A stretch of 64,000 nt of DNA, from the NCBI RefSeq assembly GCF_019649055.1, contig NW_026570235.1, positions 434,001-498,000 on the forward strand. The letters run 5' to 3'. Of the stretch, positions 37,860 through 57,955 are shown in pieces. Position numbers and translations under genes: made by a program. The first letter of the stretch is position 1. Each line of letters begins with the position of its first letter. The DNA is from Paramacrobiotus metropolitanus (lineage: Eukaryota; Tardigrada; Eutardigrada; Parachela; Macrobiotidae). Below the pieces are notes generated by a model, which saw nothing but the letters and a program-made list of their open reading frames with translations, was not told where the DNA came from and did not search any database.

Positions 37860-40219
37860 TCAAACCAAATTTTCACGTCGAAGCTGTTGGACATAATAAC
37901 TGCAGTCCGAGTCGCTGATACGGAGATCATACGATTTGACATCCACTAGTTTGAGCAGTTCACGCAAATACAAAGGAACGAGGACTTGAAGTTGTTTCAA
38001 AGACTTCAGATAGAATCGGATGGCGGGCTCCAGCTCCGCGGAGTCTTGGAGAAGTTCATTTAATGTTGTGCCGTCAATATTAGTTTCGGTTGTCTTTAGG
38101 GCTACTCCTAAGCCGGCGAGAGCTTCTATAGCCGCGTCATAATACTGTGTAAGAATGCTTTTTTCATCCATAGCATCACCACGAACATACAGCTCTGAAA
38201 GAATCCGGACGTCATCAAGGCAGTGCAACGAGGGTGTGGCAAGAAGTGCTTTGCCTGCACCATCATAACGTTCATCCAGAGAATCCATCAGGCGTAAATC
38301 ATAGAAGCTAGCCATTTTCATCAAGTATGAAATAACACCCCAGATCACATTCTGAAATTGCAAGTACTACATTATACTACAAGCACTACAACTGCGCTCC
38401 AAAAATTTCTTATGCCATGCTACAGCACAAACCTTAAAATGCGTCATCTCGAAATGTGGCAGTGATGTCACATTCTTAATTTTCCGCAACTGTATGGCAT
38501 AATCGCGTAGCGGGCTAATCCAAAACTGAACAAAACTTCCCAGTTGAGTCAGATCCCGTGTGCTTAGTTTAACTGTGAAAAATTCCCTCAAAAGTGCTGT
38601 TTCGGTTCGAAAGCATTCATGTATTCCACTTCGCAACTGCAACTCCAGGTATGGTAACCACACCCAATTCATGCGACGTAAATCCTTCAGCACAGGAGGA
38701 AGGGCCACAATGTCGAAGAAATTCAACTGTGTAAATTTATGCGCGGTTACCAAAGACTGTTTGACTACGTCCAAATTAAACTGCCATAGACGAATAATGG
38801 CAAACGACAAGCAGTGATAGTAAATCCATATACGAAACAGCATCCCAAGTGGAAAAAGCAATGGAAAAAAGAAGAGTAAACCCAAAACGATCAAAAAGGG
38901 TTGATTTGGAACAGCAACAACGATGTTCAGCTTGTCTTTGATAAGAATTACTGCAGCGCCCTTAGCTTCCATTATGAATGAAATGGGGCTGTTGAAGAAT
39001 TTTCTCCATAATGGAGTACCGGCAATTCCATCACGAAGCAATCCAATAAAAAATTCTCCTTTCCAGAACCGATATATGTCCACTGCCACAATCAGTGAAT
39101 AAACGAATATGAAAGGCTGAAAACCAACAGGATATAATTGTGTTTCCGTTCAGTGAGAGGCAGTAAACGAATTTTCATACGAACAAATCAAAATTTTTTA
39201 GACTTACTTTAAAACTTCGTTTAGTAAATTTACGAAACAAAAATCTGATTAATGCCAATAAGAGAGTTCAGCCGAAGAATTCAAACTTACCACAAGAATC
39301 TTAAATAATATTTCCCAGAGAAAAATTTCCCACCACAGCACCGCTGTGCTCCGATCAGCTGCTTCTATCAGCTCCATTTCCCGAGTCAGACTAGCATTTC
39401 CATCGACAGTTTTCTCCACTGCGAGAGGAACATTCGGACGCAATGCCAACAGCGCCAAACATGCCAAAATCCACGGACCATTTAACAGTAAAACATTGTG
39501 AATCATTTCGGTTACTTTGGCTTCTCGGCGGATGAAAACCGGTGGCGGAACACGTAGGCAGCGTGCAAAATGCCAACTCGCAGCCACAGAGAGAAACAGC
39601 GTCCCGAAGACCGTTCGCCAACTGAAGACCGACTCCACACTGAACAAATGTTTAAAATCATGGAAAAACATATTCTGCGTGCGCAGATGCAGATGAATGT
39701 AGAACACATCGATGAATTTGGCAATGAAAATCCACACAGTCAGAAGGAAGAATGTGTAGAGAAACTGCCAGATAATGGCTCGTCCCAGTTTGGGCAACAG
39801 AATGTTACGGTAAAAATAATCCACAGGCGCCGTGATGATGCGGTGTCGCTCGCGCTGGCTGATCCTGAGTAACCGAAGACTGCCGGCCTCTGAAATTGCA
39901 AAGTCTGTTAGCGATTCTTCACTCAAAGCAAATCAAGGATTCACGGTAAATTACGCTGCTTATCGACAGTCTGTTCCAGATCTTGGAGATTCCTGAATTG
40001 AGGTTCGAAGACGCGACGGACCACGTTCTGAAGGCTGCTGGTGGATGAAATCACAGGAGATGGTGCAGCGGTATGCGCAAATGCCGGGCCATTGCGATTA
40101 GTGCCTAATCCGCTCATTCCGTTGGAGTTCGGCCGTATACTGCCCAGCGCGGTGCGTTGGAACTCTGAATGCGCATTGCCTTCCGCCGCGCCGTACGTGC
40201 CAAATGTACTCGTTATCAT
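37860..40219 (-). CDS. NDC1: Multi-pass membrane protein, probable nucleoporin NDC1
   Basis: Proposed exons are 40219-39945, 39921-39291, 39116-38433 and 38351-37860, giving about 693 residues (human NDC1 has 674). The first 90 residues are polar and Gly/Ser-rich. Hydrophobic segments follow: LGRAIIWQFLYTFFLLTVW, VFGTLFLSVAASWHFA, LLNGPWILACLALLAL, a segment spanning exons 2/3, and FLIVLGLLFFFPLLFPLGM. A soluble C-terminal half contains AIEALAGLGVALKTTE. The spacing IDVF..., EMIHNVLLLNG and the C-terminal ALxxL block resemble NDC1, which anchors pore complexes in the nuclear envelope and also acts at spindle-pole bodies in fungi. Similarity is weak and judged by eye. The long polar N-terminus is not typical. 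The first two exons are separated by only 23 nt, so either a micro-intron or a frameshift must be invoked. If not NDC1, it is another five-to-six-pass membrane protein. Confidence 0.5.
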
Positions 40220-41207
40220 AGTCTATGACAGCAAAACTGATTTGTGGTTATGTCAAGCAGCTGTTAAGAGTTTATAGTCGCAAATGCCATCGTCGCCATG
40301 TATTCAACACTAACAACTTACGAAGTTACGGCTGATGGCACTGGTTGACTGGGTTTGCGGTTCACCATCCAAGCATCCACGAAGCGGGGAAATCAGTCAG
40401 ACTGGCATTAAACTCGAACTCAAACTGACTCAATAAAAGTTAAGGTTCGTTACTTACACAGTATGACAGATGCGGATCATTCCTTTGGCTCTCTAGAACA
40501 AATCTGAAAACTGAGGAGATATTAAACTGCAAAAAGGGCAGCGGACGCGTTGGAAAAACAGCAGGCCAAAAGCTGTTTTGCTGTTGATGGGTTCATGCCA
40601 GTAGTATGGGAAGACATTTAGTGCACCGGCTGTGAGATCAGACCATGGTGAGACCGCGAAATGACCATTCAAATTTCAAATTCAGTTTTACTTTGCTTCA
40701 AAATTTATCATGAAGTTTTTGTGTTTTTACATTTTTATACGTTATCGGACAATTTTTGGTCGATAAAAAAAGCAGTGTTTACCAACCGGTGCGCACGAGT
40801 GGGCCACCACTTACCGCGTAAGTAACTGTAGAACACCAAAAACAATACTCGTACTTGTACAATACAGTATGTGCAGTAGCACTTTGTCCGTGTTTATTTT
40901 CTCTATGAATGCGCGGTGTTGAAGAGAGACTTTCATGCATAACTTGATAATAATTAATAATTAAGGTAAGTACTGTATCTTATCTTATCAAGAAATCTGA
41001 TGAGATGTATGTAAGCGCGGAGCGATGAACCTGATCGGCTAAATCCTGCCCGCGTGAGCCATAATTCGTTGTGCACTATGTTCGTATGTTGTCTATGAGC
41101 CTTTATCACTATCGCTTGTTATTAAAGGGAAAATTTGTGAAAAAGCCGTCGTTATATGCTGTTAACTTGCAGTCAAGTTGTTTGACCATGTTTTGTAACT
41201 TACGACC
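40220..41207. other. Spacer between NDC1-like and AGA genes
   Basis: This divergent 1-kb spacer should hold both promoters. It contains a 24-bp sequence (40668-40691, core ttcaaatttcaaattcag) that recurs just after the AGA gene at 43201-43224. No coding frame is recognisable. Confidence 0.5.
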
Positions 41208-43049
41208 ATGTCGTTCTCCGTAGTAAAAGTGGATTTGCTCGTTCTCCATGCTGTTGTTATTTTATCTGTCTATGCAAACGCAGTGCTGATGTCCGTGCCA
41301 AATGCCAAAAGTGCAACCCTTCCCGTCGTAATTAATACATGGCCGTTTACCAATGCAACCCTGGTGGGATGGAAAGCCCTGACCGCACCCGGAGGAACCG
41401 TCTTGGATGCCGTGGAAAAAGGATGCAAGCAGTGCGAAATTGATCAGTGCGATGGCTCTGTGGGTTACGGCAATCATCCTGATGAGACGGGCGAAGTGAC
41501 ACTGGACGCTATGATTATGGACGGGTAAGCTGCAAAACTGCAAAAGCCTGTATGTCCGTAACGCTGAAGTGTCCACCTGTTGACTGATGTTTCGTAGGAA
41601 AACCATGGATGTGGGTGCAGTTGGTTGTCTGAGGCGGATAAAAGACGCGGTGTCAGTAGCGAGAGCTGTGTTGGAGCGCACCACGCATACATTATTAGTC
41701 GGAGAAGATGGTGAGCTTTTTAAAAGCTTGGTGTACGAGTTTTTCAGCGATCAAACGTTGCGCTATGGGATTTTGAGATGCATTCTCACCAGTGAATACT
41801 TTTATGTTTCTCAAGTCGAATAATGAATGTTTGTATTGGAGAAGGAATACGGAAAACTAAAATATGTGACGTGTACAGCATACTCTTACATACAGCATTG
41901 TGATTATCTCTGAAATACCAACTATAGTACCAGAGTAGTTTAATTATCTCATTTTTACAGCTACTAAGTTTGCCGTGTCGATGGGATTCGAAGAGCAAAA
42001 TCTGAACACAAGTAATTCGGATTCTATATGGGAGAAATGGCTTAAAAATAACTGTCAACCAAATTATTGGCAAGTTAGTATTATGATGCTTTGCCTTGGA
42101 ATTCAGTTTTTATCCCATTTTAAGTTTGCCTGAAGTAATCTGCAAAGGGTGAACTACACAATTGCACTGCCCTCTGGGTGATGCACAGTGTATTTATATC
42201 TCGCATTGCATGGACTTTATTGAGTGGTTAATAATTGTAGGATGTCAATCCTGACCCGAAGTCAGCATGCGGTCCGTATCACCCGCGGATATCGGCGAAT
42301 AAGGCGTTCTCTTCGCGGAACGAAGAACTCGTCGACTGGAAAAACCACGACACAATTGGCATGATAGCCATTGATCAAACCGGCCACATTGCTGCTGGAA
42401 CGTCAACTAACGGAGCGTCCCATAAAATTCCTGGGTTAGTGAAATTCGATTTCACCTGACGCTGTCATACAGACTCATACTTGTATATCAGATACCGTAT
42501 AGGCGTATATAATACATAATGGATGCTGTAATCCTGTATAGACGAGTGGGTGACTCACCCATTGCGGGAGCAGGAGCGTATGCCGACGATAACATCGGCG
42601 CAGCGGTCGGCACCGGCGACGGAGACCTGATGATGAGATTTTTACCTAGGTCGGTTTATCTCATTTTGTTTGAGCTTCCGGTGAATATTTGCCTTGTTTG
42701 TTTGTGCCTATTTGTGTTCCCGATTGCAGTTTCAGGGCTGTATTAAATATGGGAAATGGTATGGACCCGACAGCCGCAGCTACCGAATCCATTAAGCAGG
42801 TTGCCAAATTTTATCCGGCTTTTTCCGGTGCTATTGTGGCTGCTGATAACACTGGGCGATATGGTGAGCTGTGAAAAAATAAGTAAAACTGAACCTTGAT
42901 TGGGTTTTCTATGTGTTGTTGACGTTTCAGGTGCTGCTTGTCATGGTTTCCAAAAGTTTCAGTATTCCGTCTTTGCTGCGGGCTTTAAGGAAGTGTTCGT
43001 CGCGACTGTTGACTGTAGTCAGCAATCAGAACAATATATGCCTCCTTAA
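41208..43049 (+). CDS. AGA: Aspartylglucosaminidase (N4-(beta-N-acetylglucosaminyl)-L-asparaginase), 7 exons
   Basis: Exons are 41208-41524, 41598-41710, 41961-42073, 42241-42434, 42542-42649, 42730-42863 and 42931-43049, in phase, giving 365 residues (human AGA 346). Residues 1-25 form a signal peptide ([16 protein letters not shown]). The alpha part shows [28 protein letters not shown] and TTHTLLVGE. The autocleavage and nucleophile site is Thr219 in [20 protein letters not shown], equivalent to human Thr206. The beta part shows [15 protein letters not shown] and [13 protein letters not shown]. The enzyme is a lysosomal N-terminal nucleophile hydrolase that cleaves the GlcNAc-Asn bond in glycoprotein breakdown. 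All catalytic-loop residues I can recall are present, so it should self-process and be active. It is divergent from the NDC1-like gene and upstream of LAMTOR1. Confidence 0.97.
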
Positions 43050-43442
43050 AATTTGTTAGTTACTTTTAATTGATATTTATGTGATTCCAGTCTGTGATCG
43101 TTTATGGGAAATTTGTTGTTGAGAGCAACTTTGTGTAACTGCCTTGGTTTGTACGAGTAAATACGAATATAGACTGCAAAGTACAAACCATTGCAAGTGT
43201 TTCAAATTTCAAATTCAGTTTTACAAAATGTTACAAAACGGCAAAGCCGTAAAAGCCTAACAAAAGTGTAACAATAAGCCTACGTTGGTAGTTTATTATC
43301 TGTAGTTTACGGATCAATGCACATCTGTTCCACATAACACTAATTATTAAATTCTGTTATTGTTACAAATTAAATTTATGCTGTGGATGCTGTGGAGGAG
43401 CGGTACATAACTCATGATAACTGCATATTGCGTTTCAGCGTA

Positions 43443-43514
43443 GATTTTCAAAAATACATATTTTCAAAACTACCTATCTTTTCAAAACTACATACATTTT
43501 CAAAACTACAATCA
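43443..43514. repeat. Four tandem 18-bp repeats
   Basis: The unit ttttcaaaactac plus five variable bases occurs three times cleanly from 43461. A fourth, more diverged unit precedes it at 43443-43460. It is a small minisatellite in the AGA-LAMTOR1 spacer. Confidence 0.85.
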
Positions 43515-43631
43515 TAATATTATTATTATCAGTTTGTATACGAGATTACGAGTACAGTATTTAATACTCGTATCGTATAAACGACTTACTACCAGGCTGC
43601 CCATTTTCAAAGCAGTGCCATTTTTCACTAA

Positions 43632-43843
43632 GGGGGGATCCATAAATTACGTACGCAGCGAACCAGGAGGACGGTCCAAAAACGGACAAGCTGTGACGGC
43701 CCCGGCGAACCCAGGGGGGAGGTGGTAGCCCATGTGTTACGATTGAGCGGACCAGGGGGGAGGGGTCAAGCAAACGTGACGGACCGCTACGAAGGGGAGG
43801 AGGTGAAAAAACGTGGGTTTGCGTATGTGAATATGGATGCCCC
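43632..43843. mobile_element. MITE copy A
   Basis: The left end reads ggggggatccataaattacg. The right end (about 43818-43843, gcgtatgtgaatatggatgcccc) is a decayed inverted form of it. The interior is G-rich and aligns nearly base for base with copy B downstream (gtgacggcccc, gattgagcg, gggtcaagcaaacgtgacgg). There is no coding capacity. Confidence 0.8.
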
Positions 43844-43865
43844 TGTCATCCAGCGAGGCGGTTAA

Positions 43866-44077
43866 GGGGATCCATAAATTACGTACGCAGCGAACCAGGG
43901 AGGACGGGTCCAAAATGACAAGTTGTGACGGCCCCCGGCGAACCTAGGGGAGGGGTGGTCAGCTCCGTATTATGATTGAGCGAACCAGGGGGGAGGGTCA
44001 AGCAAACGTGACGGACCGCTTCGAAGGGGGAGGGTAAAAGTCGTGGTTTTCTGCGTACGTAATTTATGGATGCCCCC
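43866..44077. mobile_element. MITE copy B
   Basis: This copy is better preserved than copy A. It begins ggggatccataaattacgta after ttaa and ends tacgtaatttatggatgccccc before taa, so the inverted repeats are about 25 bp. The taa on both sides may be a short target duplication. It lies 22 bp from copy A in the same orientation. The terminal motif atccataaattacgt resembles ends I have seen in many invertebrate MITEs, but I cannot place the superfamily. Confidence 0.85.
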
Positions 44078-44516
44078 TAACATGCCGTCCGATATGTACT
44101 CTGTACATGCATCATGCAAGACGGAAAAGAAATCCACCCGAAACAAATTTCACCAAGCAGCAAACTAGCATTCCGCAAATTTTAGCGAATTTTTTTTAGT
44201 TGAGGGAATAGCATTTTAATTCTTACAGGTTTTGATACGAAAAGTATAAGTTAAGTAAATGCACGACGTTATTTACTATAATGTTTGCTGACTTGCTGTT
44301 TATTCGGAATGTAGTACTGTTTGTGATCTGAAAAGGAGACAGCTGTGCTTGCCTTATCAAACTTCATTTGTGTCCGCTAAGAAAGGAACACAACTACTTA
44401 CAAGTAGCCATACCTCATAAATCCCGAGCTCGTCACAGCCTCGCAGATTGCAACCGAATCGCATACACGATTCTGTTATTTGCATTCCGACACCAGAAGC
44501 TGGCCGCATTTTAGGA

Positions 44517-45678
44517 ATGGGTATATGTGCTTCTTGTTGCGGCTCGGGAGATGATGCGGGTGATGTAAGAGAACATGCGCGGTCTGTTGATAAGATCATG
44601 TGAGTTGGATATTTATCAGTTTGTGTATGTTGTTGTCCAGCGCGATAGCGAACGTCAGGGACTCATCAACGGCATCAACAGCCACCCCCAACCGATTGAG
44701 CCCGTAGCGGGGGATTATCAGCGTACTAGCTCTGTGATCCGCAAAAATGACGAACAGAGTGCCATGAACAGGATAATCCATAAAGCAGCCAGGTGCGGAA
44801 TTTATAAACAGTTTATACATTTGAATTTTGATGATCCTACCAGTTTTTATTTTGTACTGGTGGGGCTGCTCAGCTTTAGCTATATCAAGTTATTTTGTAT
44901 TTTTCCAGTAATGTTATCGATGTTGCCGCACTGGATACGCACGGCATGGAACACCACGAATTCAGCGAAAGAGCCAAAACCTACAAGTAACTAAAATTTA
45001 GACTTTAGATTCCTGAGGGTTGTTTTTTTTTCCGGTATGCGTATTAATGCAGATACATAGTCGATTTAGCGGTGCGCTTTGCGTTTGCAATGTGAATCAG
45101 CAGAATCACGATCTTTTGACCGGACACGCGAAAACGTAGAGACGAGAATCAAGACGTGAATATATATTTTATTTCGCTTCCTAGTTTTCCTGGAACTAAA
45201 ACGCTTTATAATTTTAGTTTGAAACTGAATAACGCCGGTCTACAGTTGCGAACTCGCTTAAGAAAAAAAGAAATTTTGCCGGAAAATTCCATTCCCGTTG
45301 ATCGGTTAGCTGCTTTCGTTCCGCTACCGGTTCCCGATTTGGAAATGGTACGTTTTTTTAACGAAACGGAAAGGTTTAAAAATCTTACATATCCGGATTT
45401 GCCAGGTAGACTTTGGTGTTTATCTTAATTATGCGATGGTGATCATGAAGTAGAGTAGGAATTAGACAATTTTTGAAATGTAATGATTTCTTTCCGACAG
45501 CGAGCATTTGCCGTAATGGGCGTAGTAATACTTCACAAGTAGACAACTACCGTTTCGTGCGCACTCTTTAATTGCGGTTTTGCAGATCAACAATCTTTCG
45601 AGAAGCATGGATGAAGCTTTCCAGCACTTCGCGGTGAATCACACGGAAGATCTTATCGTCCAATTTCCAGTGGCTTGA
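44517..45678 (+). CDS. LAMTOR1: Ragulator complex protein LAMTOR1 (p18), 5 exons
   Basis: Exons 44517-44564, 44641-44792, 44909-44986, 45218-45347 and 45586-45678 join in phase to give 166 residues (human 161). The N-terminus MGICASCCGSGDD has Gly2 for myristoylation and Cys4, Cys7 and Cys8 for palmitoylation, as in human MGCCYSS. The core KAASNVIDVAALDTHGMEHH aligns with the human [20 protein letters not shown]. The C-terminus ends HTEDLIVQFPVA like the human KEELVVQFGIP. LAMTOR1 wraps the other Ragulator subunits and anchors them to late endosomes and lysosomes, where Ragulator works with Rag GTPases and V-ATPase to recruit mTORC1. Exon 1 is only 16 codons but carries the lipidation signal, which fixes the start. 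The gene converges with LRRC51, the stops lying 166 nt apart. Confidence 0.95.
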
Positions 45679-45844
45679 ATTTTGGAGCTTTGACCAGTTT
45701 TTATACCCGTTTCCGTGATAATTTAAGCTGTTGTATTTGTATTACAAGTAAATTTTGATCTTTTGACTAGTAACTAGTTGATTGTTGGCTAACTCGTTTG
45801 GCGGTTTTCATCGTTTCCTTTGGCAGTGTTGATGCTTGTTGCCG

Positions 45845-46800
45845 TTAATATCCTTTTCCGTGCATCTTGTTTTTCTGCACCGACCACCGTCGTCCCCACA
45901 GCTCTGCTTGCATTCGGTCAAATTCTGTTACGGCGCTGAAATCCATGTTCTTCAGCTGCCGCAGCCAGGATAAAACAATGAAGCGGTAGCCTGATGTTCG
46001 GTCTACCTAGGTAGAATTAAATCATGCACAATTTGCAGATTTTTAACTGTTATTCGCTAATGCAGATACTAGATGGTTCTACGCGCAATAATTAGTGCTC
46101 AATAAATTTAGCGTACAAGGGTTGTGTGGTCTCAAGTTTTGCTTCTTGTACTACGAGTATAATAGAAAAAGGAAATAAGTAGTCTAACAATAATATATGA
46201 ATACTGACCGGATTTCCATGCAATGTTAGTGTCTTCAGTAGTGTCGCGCGATTCAGAATTTCCAAATGGGGAAAATCAGCGATAGCGTTCCCATGAAGGT
46301 ATAGTATATGCAGATTTTTTAGCTGTACCAAAACCTGAAATCATCCTGTATTGACTGCTTGTGACGAACCAGAGGCGAATGGTTTAATGTACAGACAAAC
46401 AGGTTCAACTCGAGTCAGCTTGTTAAAGGAAAGGTCAATCCATGTTATGGAATCCGGCATTGATATGATTTTGGGTAACGCTTCCATGAGTCCGTCCATG
46501 GTTACGAACTTGTTGTTGTTCAACTTGATAGTACTGGCTATGTATTTTCCGTCAGCATCCAAGGGAACTTCCTGCTGTATCTTATGTCGGGGCTTTTGTA
46601 CAACCAGCTCTGCAAATGGAATTTACGGAAAATTGTCCTGTATAGATGTCATACCCAATACATATTTCTCCAGCATGCGGGCATAAAGCCTGATTTTAAA
46701 CTTCTGTATGGTTGGAAATCTTTGTCATGAATGGTTCACATCTTGTTTTACCGCTCATAGAACTCATTTCCATAAATCCATAATCCAATGGAGTGGACAT
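45845..46800 (-). CDS. LRRC51: Leucine-rich repeat-containing protein 51, 5 exons
   Basis: Exons are 46800-46752, 46609-46401, 46334-46209, 46150-46117 and 45990-45845, giving 187 residues (human LRRC51 192). The start STPLDYGFMEMSSMS matches the human PLDYSFRSIHVIQDL region. Repeats then read TIKLNNNKF, ITWIDLSFNKLTRVEPV, LHILYLHGNAI and LKTLTLHGNP, and the C-terminus has LKNMDFSAVTEFDRMQAELW. These match LRRC51 (formerly LRTOMT1) in order and spacing; its function is poorly known. The 34-nt exon 4 is inferred: it is needed to bring the last exon into frame and has GT-AG ends, though its acceptor could lie six bases further in. The gene is tail to tail with LAMTOR1 and 354 bp from RNF121 on the same strand. 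Confidence 0.9.
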
Positions 46801-47153
46801 CACTGCCGTTCGACTAAAACAGTGCTTTTCTTTCCACAGTACCTGGCATCTACAGAACTGCAGCAGAACGGACGAAAAACCAGTACTTCTATATAAACAA
46901 CCTGCAGGCCCACGAATTTTAGAATGCAAATGCGTTTTATATTCTGACCTTTGCAAGGTCACACCAATGTCACCAGGCTTTCGTATCACATCACGTTCGA
47001 AATTTCATTACAGTACACAATTTCATGGTATTCCCTAGCTGAACAAATAAATTAAAAACAAAAATAATTTACGTACAAGAAAAACTTTCAAAAAAAACAA
47101 TTTGGTCTGGAGTACAGCAGCCCTGGGCAGGATCACCTCCGGTAGGCCGGAAT

Positions 47154-49472
<2,319 letters not shown>

Positions 49473-50324
49473 GTTTTCCCAGGTCGGAATGTCCAAATCC
49501 AGCAACCATGAACACAATTTGCAGTTTTGAAACTTCACTGTAAACAAAAAGACAACAACTAACGATGACCGTAGTTTTCTTAACAGCGTACAGTGCGACC
49601 GTGTAACCATCGACGGGAAGAGCGTCTTAACTCTACAGCGCATATGACTGATGCGTGTGATTTTAATCATTTAAAGTTTTAAACTAACAACAACTTAGTA
49701 TGCAAATATAATCAAAAAGCGGGCAAGTAATCCCAAAATCAAGGATCTTGTAAGTTTTCTTCACACATTGAGGAAGAGGCTTTCATACCCACTCTTACCT
49801 AGTAACACCTAATCGAATGTTGCAGCTTTTGTTGAACAGCTGTGCGCTGGGTAAGGACAGCTAGACTCCAAAACAGTCTGTCAAAGGCTGTGATACTGAA
49901 GGACAGGTATCCTGTAACGGTTGCGCCAAGGCCAAATATCTGCGACTGCAATCGACTATCAAAAGGCAAAAAAGTCCACCGATATTCCCGAAATAAAGAA
50001 ATACAAACAGCAATGCTGAAAAACTGATGTGATAAAATAATTATAAACTGGTTTATAAGTTTTCATATTATCGTGCCGTCAAAAATAATTGCAAAAGGTA
50101 GCGAGTCGAAGTTATTACAAGATCGGACCCGGTGTTTTGGACAGACTTGGTGATACTCTACTACTAATGCTTTTACGCTTAACTGCGCTTTTGCGGGACG
50201 TGCTTGCTTGTGGCGACACGCGGAATACCGACTGTTTAGCGTTCTGGAGAAAAACCAGCAAAAAAGTTGCTAACGGCACTTTTCTCGCATCTTGATCTTC
50301 CTGGAAGGACATTGATTTAGCAAA
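49473..50324. promoter_or_regulatory. Divergent promoter region RNF121 / RPS17
   Basis: The two start codons face away from each other with 852 bp between them. Just before the RPS17 ATG is a pyrimidine-rich run (cttttctcgcatcttgatct, 50278-50300) of the kind found at 5' TOP starts of ribosomal-protein mRNAs. Transcription start sites cannot be fixed from sequence. Confidence 0.5.
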
Positions 50325-51159
50325 ATGGTAAGAACTGCCCTTCTAAGTTCTGGAAATCTTGATTATCTTGGTTTTCGGTGGACAGGGTCGTGTGCGGACC
50401 AAGACTGTGAAGAAGGCTTCTCGCCTGATCATTGAGAAGTACTACACCAAACTCACGCTGGACTTTCATACCAACAAGAAAGTAATCGAAGAAGTTGCGG
50501 TTTTGCCAACAAAGAAACTACGAAACAAGGTTGCGGGGTAAGTGGATACTGTAGAGCAGATAATCTTGACTTAGGGTTCTTCACATTTGTGTTTCACCGG
50601 TTCTTGGTATCCCTGTATTTCTTCTGTTATAATAATATTATTAGCCTTTTCGGGTTTTTGAAGCCCCTTACGGTCCAACGAGCCCTAACCGCAATAATTA
50701 AGCTAAAACACGTTATTTTAATGCAGCTTTGAAAATTTGTCGACTGCTCGTTGATTTTCATTTTATTTTAATGCAGAGTGGTTGTGAATAATTTTAAAAA
50801 AATCGGATTGGTTACACAGATTCATAACACATTTGATGAAACGGATCCAGAAGGCTCCCGTACGCGGCATTAGCATCAAGCTGCAAGAGGAAGAGCGTGA
50901 ACGCCGTGACAACTACGTGCCAGAAATCTCTGCACTGGACGCGCAGGATTCCATTGATGTCGATCCGGATACCAAGGACATGTTGGTTAAGCTTCTGAAT
51001 TTTAATCCGAAGCTGGCTAATATTAATGTGAGCATGCCGAGTGTGGAACCGGGTGGTGGCTATCGTCAGCCGACGCAGCGACACACCGGCGGAGGCGCTG
51101 GACGAGAGCGTGAACGAGAACAGGCGGAAGAGCGCACTTTGTTGGTTGGTCAGGAATGA
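50325..51159 (+). CDS. RPS17: 40S ribosomal protein S17 (eS17), 3 exons
   Basis: Exons 50325-50327, 50386-50537 and 50820-51159 give 164 residues. The first exon contributes only the ATG, followed at once by a GT donor, a layout common in ribosomal-protein genes. The protein reads [20 protein letters not shown], then [36 protein letters not shown] and [16 protein letters not shown], all standard for eS17 of the 40S head. The human protein has 135 residues. Here an extra tail of about 28 residues is rich in Gly, Arg, Glu and Gln ([17 protein letters not shown]). The frame is open to TGA at 51157-51159, and a polyadenylation signal follows, so the tail appears real. Confidence 0.97.
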
Positions 51160-51219
51160 ATGGTTTTGTTGAGAAAGTCTTAATGAATGCTTTGTCTAAC
51201 ATCTAGCTGTACGAGATGA

Positions 51220-51225
51220 AATAAA
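51220..51225 (+). terminator. Polyadenylation signal of RPS17
   Basis: A canonical aataaa lies 61 nt after the RPS17 stop codon, the short 3' UTR expected of a ribosomal-protein gene. Confidence 0.75.
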
Positions 51226-51703
51226 CTTTTCCTTAAACTTCGCCGCATCAACTTTCGAGAAAGGTACTGCTAGCGGGGCCCGAATTCAGAAATTTTTATT
51301 TTTCGACAAAATTAGTTCGGCTCTACGTGTTAGGGAGCGAACGACCCACCAAGTATTTCTCCTTATTGAAGCCCGTTAATGTTAAATATCAGTAGTTTCA
51401 ATCGTTTGTTCAAACTTCATCGTCAGAGCTTTTGCCTAAAATTGTTATTCAAATTTATTAATCCATTTAGCTGAATACATACTGGTGCCAAACGGTAAGA
51501 TCAGTTTGACTTTACAACGATGAAAAACAATAATTGCTTATCGGAATTATATCCGGATATAAACCAAACAGATTGAATTGACAAATTGAAACGTCCGCGC
51601 TAGTTGCAGCGTACATACAAAGGGACTTGACAACTGACATTACCCGTGATAAATGCAAGAAAACTACTAGTACATCGTGTAAAAACTAACAATAAACTCC
51701 GGC

Positions 51704-57955
<6,252 letters not shown>

